From the NCBI GenBank assembly GCA_003223455.1, contig QHVE01000018.1, forward strand, positions 1 to 64,000: 64,000 nucleotides of DNA. Reading direction: 5' to 3'. The notes beneath the pieces were generated by a model. The model worked only from the letters and a program-made list of their open reading frames with translations. It was not told the origin of the DNA and did not search any database. A program made the translations under genes and the position numbers. This DNA is from Gemmatimonadota bacterium. GTDB lineage: Bacteria > Gemmatimonadota > Gemmatimonadetes > Gemmatimonadales > Gemmatimonadaceae. This document shows, piece after piece, positions 61,947 through 64,000 of the stretch. Within the stretch, counting starts at the first letter, position 1, and each line of letters starts with the position of its first letter.

Positions 61947-63338
61947 TCAGGTCGCCGCCGACGCCCACTCGGAGATCAGAGGGACGAGTCGCTCCAGTCG
62001 AACGCCACGCGAACCCTTGAGCAGAATAACGGCGTCGGGACGGAGGCGCGAACGCGCTGCGTCCCAGGCCGCGACAGGATCGGCGCCGCCGACGGCGCGG
62101 GGATCGCCGGGCGCAACGCGTGCCAGTGCATCGGCGATTCCGCCGACCCCCACCACGAGCTCGATCGGGCCAGCGAGCGCGGCACGCGCGACCTCGTCGT
62201 GCAGCCGATCTGCCTGTGCACCGAGCTCGAGCATGGTGCCCAGCACGGCGACACGCTGGCGGCCGGTGCCCGCGTGCGCGAGCAGCTCCAGCGCCGCGCG
62301 AGCGGAGCCGGGATTGGAGTTGTATGCGTCGTTGATGACGGTGACGTCGCCGTGCGACTCGAACGAGACGCGCATCGGCGGCGACGGCATCGCGGCGATC
62401 CCGCGTGCCGCGTCGGCGACCGAGATTCCCGCTTCGCGCGCCGCGGCGAGGGCGAGCATCGCGTTGCGCAGGTTGTGCACGCCGCGCAGCGGCACGCGCA
62501 CCTCCGCGCCCTCGAGCTCCAGCCAGCCGGCGCCGTCCGGCTCGACCCGCCAGCGCGCGGCGCGCAGGTCGCCTTCGTTGAGGCCGGCGCTCACCACGCG
62601 CTGAGCGCGCACTCTCGCCGCATCGCCGACCTCGCGCTGCGAGGCGGGAGTGATCGCGATTCGAACCCGGTCGCACGCGCTGATCTCCTCGCGCAGCACC
62701 CCTTCGAGATCGCCCAGCCCCTCGAGGTGCTCCTCGGCGATCGAGGTGACGACGACGATGTCGGGCTCGACGATGATCCGCAGCGCGGCGATCTCGCCGG
62801 GCTGGTTCGTACCCATCTCGATCACGGCGATGTCGGCGTCGTCCGGCAAGGCGAACAGCGTCTGCGGCACGCCGACGAGATTGTTGTAGTTGCCCACCGT
62901 GGCATGCACGCGCAATCGGCTACCGAGGGCCGCGCGCAGGAGCTCCTTCGTGCTCGTCTTGCCGTTCGTGCCGACCACACCGACGACGGGGCGTCCCCAC
63001 GCACGCCGCCGATACCGCGCGAGCAGGCCGAGTCCGCGGGTCGTGTCGTCGACGATGTAGACCGGAACGCCGAGCTTCGCGCCGTGCGTGGCGTCGTGGA
63101 CGACGACGGCCGCCGCGCCCTTCGCCACGGCGTCGGCGAGGAACTCGTGCGCGTCGAACTTCTCCCCCTTGAGCGCGACGAAGCAGTCGCCCGTCGCCAC
63201 GGTGCGCGTGTCGGTCGCGATGCGCGTGATCGCCGTCGGACCGCGCGGGCCGTCGCCCAGCGCGTCCGCGATGCGGTCGAGCGTCCAGAAGCGCGGCTGC
63301 GCGAGTGCGCTCGCCTGCGGGGTACCGGCGTCGACCAT
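61947..63338 (-). CDS. murF: UDP-N-acetylmuramoyl-tripeptide-D-alanyl-D-alanine ligase
   Basis: MurF (463 residues) adds D-Ala-D-Ala to the UDP-MurNAc tripeptide. Motifs: DTRTVATGDCFVALKG, ATP loop VVGTNGKTSTKELLRA, VIEMGTNQPGEIAAL, VPLRGVHNLRNAMLALA and VINDAYNSNPGSARAAL. ATG 63338 overlaps the murE stop by one base (TGATG), showing coupling. Confidence 0.95.
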   Translation of the reverse strand: MVDAGTPQASALAQPRFWTLDRIADALGDGPRGPTAITRIATDTRTVATGDCFVALKGEKFDAHEFLADAVAKGAAAVVVHDATHGAKLGVPVYIVDDTTRGLGLLARYRRRAWGRPVVGVVGTNGKTSTKELLRAALGSRLRVHATVGNYNNLVGVPQTLFALPDDADIAVIEMGTNQPGEIAALRIIVEPDIVVVTSIAEEHLEGLGDLEGVLREEISACDRVRIAITPASQREVGDAARVRAQRVVSAGLNEGDLRAARWRVEPDGAGWLELEGAEVRVPLRGVHNLRNAMLALAAAREAGISVADAARGIAAMPSPPMRVSFESHGDVTVINDAYNSNPGSARAALELLAHAGTGRQRVAVLGTMLELGAQADRLHDEVARAALAGPIELVVGVGGIADALARVAPGDPRAVGGADPVAAWDAARSRLRPDAVILLKGSRGVRLERLVPLISEWASAAT

Positions 63339-64000
63339 CAGCTCACTCTCTCGGTCATGATCTCCTGGACGACCTGACGCTCGTCGAACGGCAGCTTCGT
63401 GGTGCCGCGCACCTGATAGGTCTCGTGTCCCTTGCCGGCGAGGAGCACGAGATCCCCGGGGCCCGCGAGGTCGAGCGCACGGGCGATCGCGTCGCGCCGG
63501 TCTTCGATGCGCTCGTGCGGCACACCCTGCATTCCCGCCTCGATGTCGTCGAGGATGCGCTCGGGGTCTTCGGTGCGCGGATTGTCGCTCGTCACGATGG
63601 CGACGTCCGCGCCACGCGCCGCGATGCGTCCCATCTCGGGGCGCTTGCCGCGATCGCGGTCGCCGCCGCAGCCGAAGACGACGATGAGCCGGCCCGCGGC
63701 GAAAGGCCGCACGGCCGCGATCGCGCGCTCGAGCGAGTCGGGCGTGTGCGCGTAGTCGCGCAGCACGGTCGGATGCTCGTTCACGATCTCGAGTCGACCC
63801 GGCACCTGCGGCATCGTGGCGATGCGCGCCGCGATCGTCTCGCCGGCCATGCCGAGGGCCGACGCCGTCGCGGCGGCAGCGAGCGCGTTGGCGACGTTGA
63901 AGTCGCCGATCAGCGGGAGCACGACCTCGTGCGACGCCTTCCCGAGCATCAGCGTGAACGGACTCCCGTCGGGCGTGGAGCGCACGTCGCGCGCACGGAC
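63338..64000 (-). CDS. murE: UDP-N-acetylmuramoyl-tripeptide synthetase MurE, 3' part
   Basis: Only the last 220 codons or so are in the window; the frame is open to the right edge. The central part has IGDFNVANALAAAA, the glutamate ligase domain DYAHTPDSLERAIAAVRPF and CGGDRDRGKRPEMG. The DNPRTEDP sequence matches the DNPR motif that recognises meso-diaminopimelate, so the cross-linking residue is probably mDAP. LLAGKGHETYQ follows. Stop overlaps murF by one base. Confidence 0.94.
   Translation of the reverse strand, partial: VRARDVRSTPDGSPFTLMLGKASHEVVLPLIGDFNVANALAAAATASALGMAGETIAARIATMPQVPGRLEIVNEHPTVLRDYAHTPDSLERAIAAVRPFAAGRLIVVFGCGGDRDRGKRPEMGRIAARGADVAIVTSDNPRTEDPERILDDIEAGMQGVPHERIEDRRDAIARALDLAGPGDLVLLAGKGHETYQVRGTTKLPFDERQVVQEIMTERVS

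Overview
The window is a gene-dense, high-GC stretch of a Gram-negative bacterial chromosome, with nearly every gene on the minus strand in tightly overlapping operons (many GTGA, ATGA, TTGA or TGATG junctions). Outer-membrane barrels, a TonB-dependent receptor, lipoproteins and a meso-diaminopimelate-type MurE indicate a diderm. HPr kinase with a mannose-family PTS, the division/cell-wall cluster, stand-alone mutase and GC bias together suggest Gemmatimonadota. That assignment is inference from gene content and was not tested by a search. I saw no insertion sequence, prophage, CRISPR array, rRNA or tRNA; this looks like core chromosome.

Layout in transcription order, right to left. (1) 64000-45800: the dcw cluster murE(partial)-murF-mraY-murD-ftsW-murG-murC-ftsQ-ftsA-ftsZ, with no murB or ddl between murC and ftsQ, followed by an M23 peptidase, a vWA-domain membrane protein, ftsY and recG. 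(2) 45795-43748, plus strand: a histidine kinase and a lipoprotein resembling a QseE/QseG pair. (3) asnS (minus) and mazG (plus), convergent on a long inverted repeat. (4) 41327-27029: alr-deoB-cdd, a lipoprotein, a PorV/FadL-like barrel, a receiver-histidine kinase protein, mtaB, miaB, comEC, a small HExxH protein, fbp and a methylmalonyl-CoA mutase catalytic subunit. (5) 26925-26377: a small barrel protein. (6) 26282-10863: fmdB-like, argS (frameshifted), a PfkB-family kinase, purM, a secreted barrel-like protein, ribD-ribE-ribBA-ribH-nusB, a glycosyltransferase, hprK, and a PTS set EIIA-EIIB-EIIC-EIID-HPr-EI ending in a terminator-like hairpin. (7) metK, a bifunctional-nuclease family gene and a membrane-anchored protein. 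(8) 7803-2864: a cobalamin riboswitch followed by binding lipoprotein, permease, ATPase and TonB receptor genes for corrinoid uptake. (9) recO-selB, and at the left edge a signal-peptide-like reading frame that meets a UGA codon.

Functional themes: peptidoglycan synthesis and division, from UDP-MurNAc tripeptide through lipid II to the Z ring; a complete-looking PTS with HPr His15 and Ser46 and the kinase that targets Ser46; a five-enzyme-activity riboflavin set; B12 acquisition under riboswitch control plus a B12-dependent mutase; and tRNA/translation functions (argS, asnS, miaB, mtaB, selB, nusB).

The points most worth a second look are the argS frameshift, the mutase gene with no standard start codon in frame behind the fbp stop codon, the SD-masking hairpin of the B12 riboswitch, the UGA-interrupted secretory reading frame beside selB, the near-leaderless murC promoter, and the 18-bp hairpin upstream of the PfkB gene. 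I did not find a clear, wholly new multi-gene system here.
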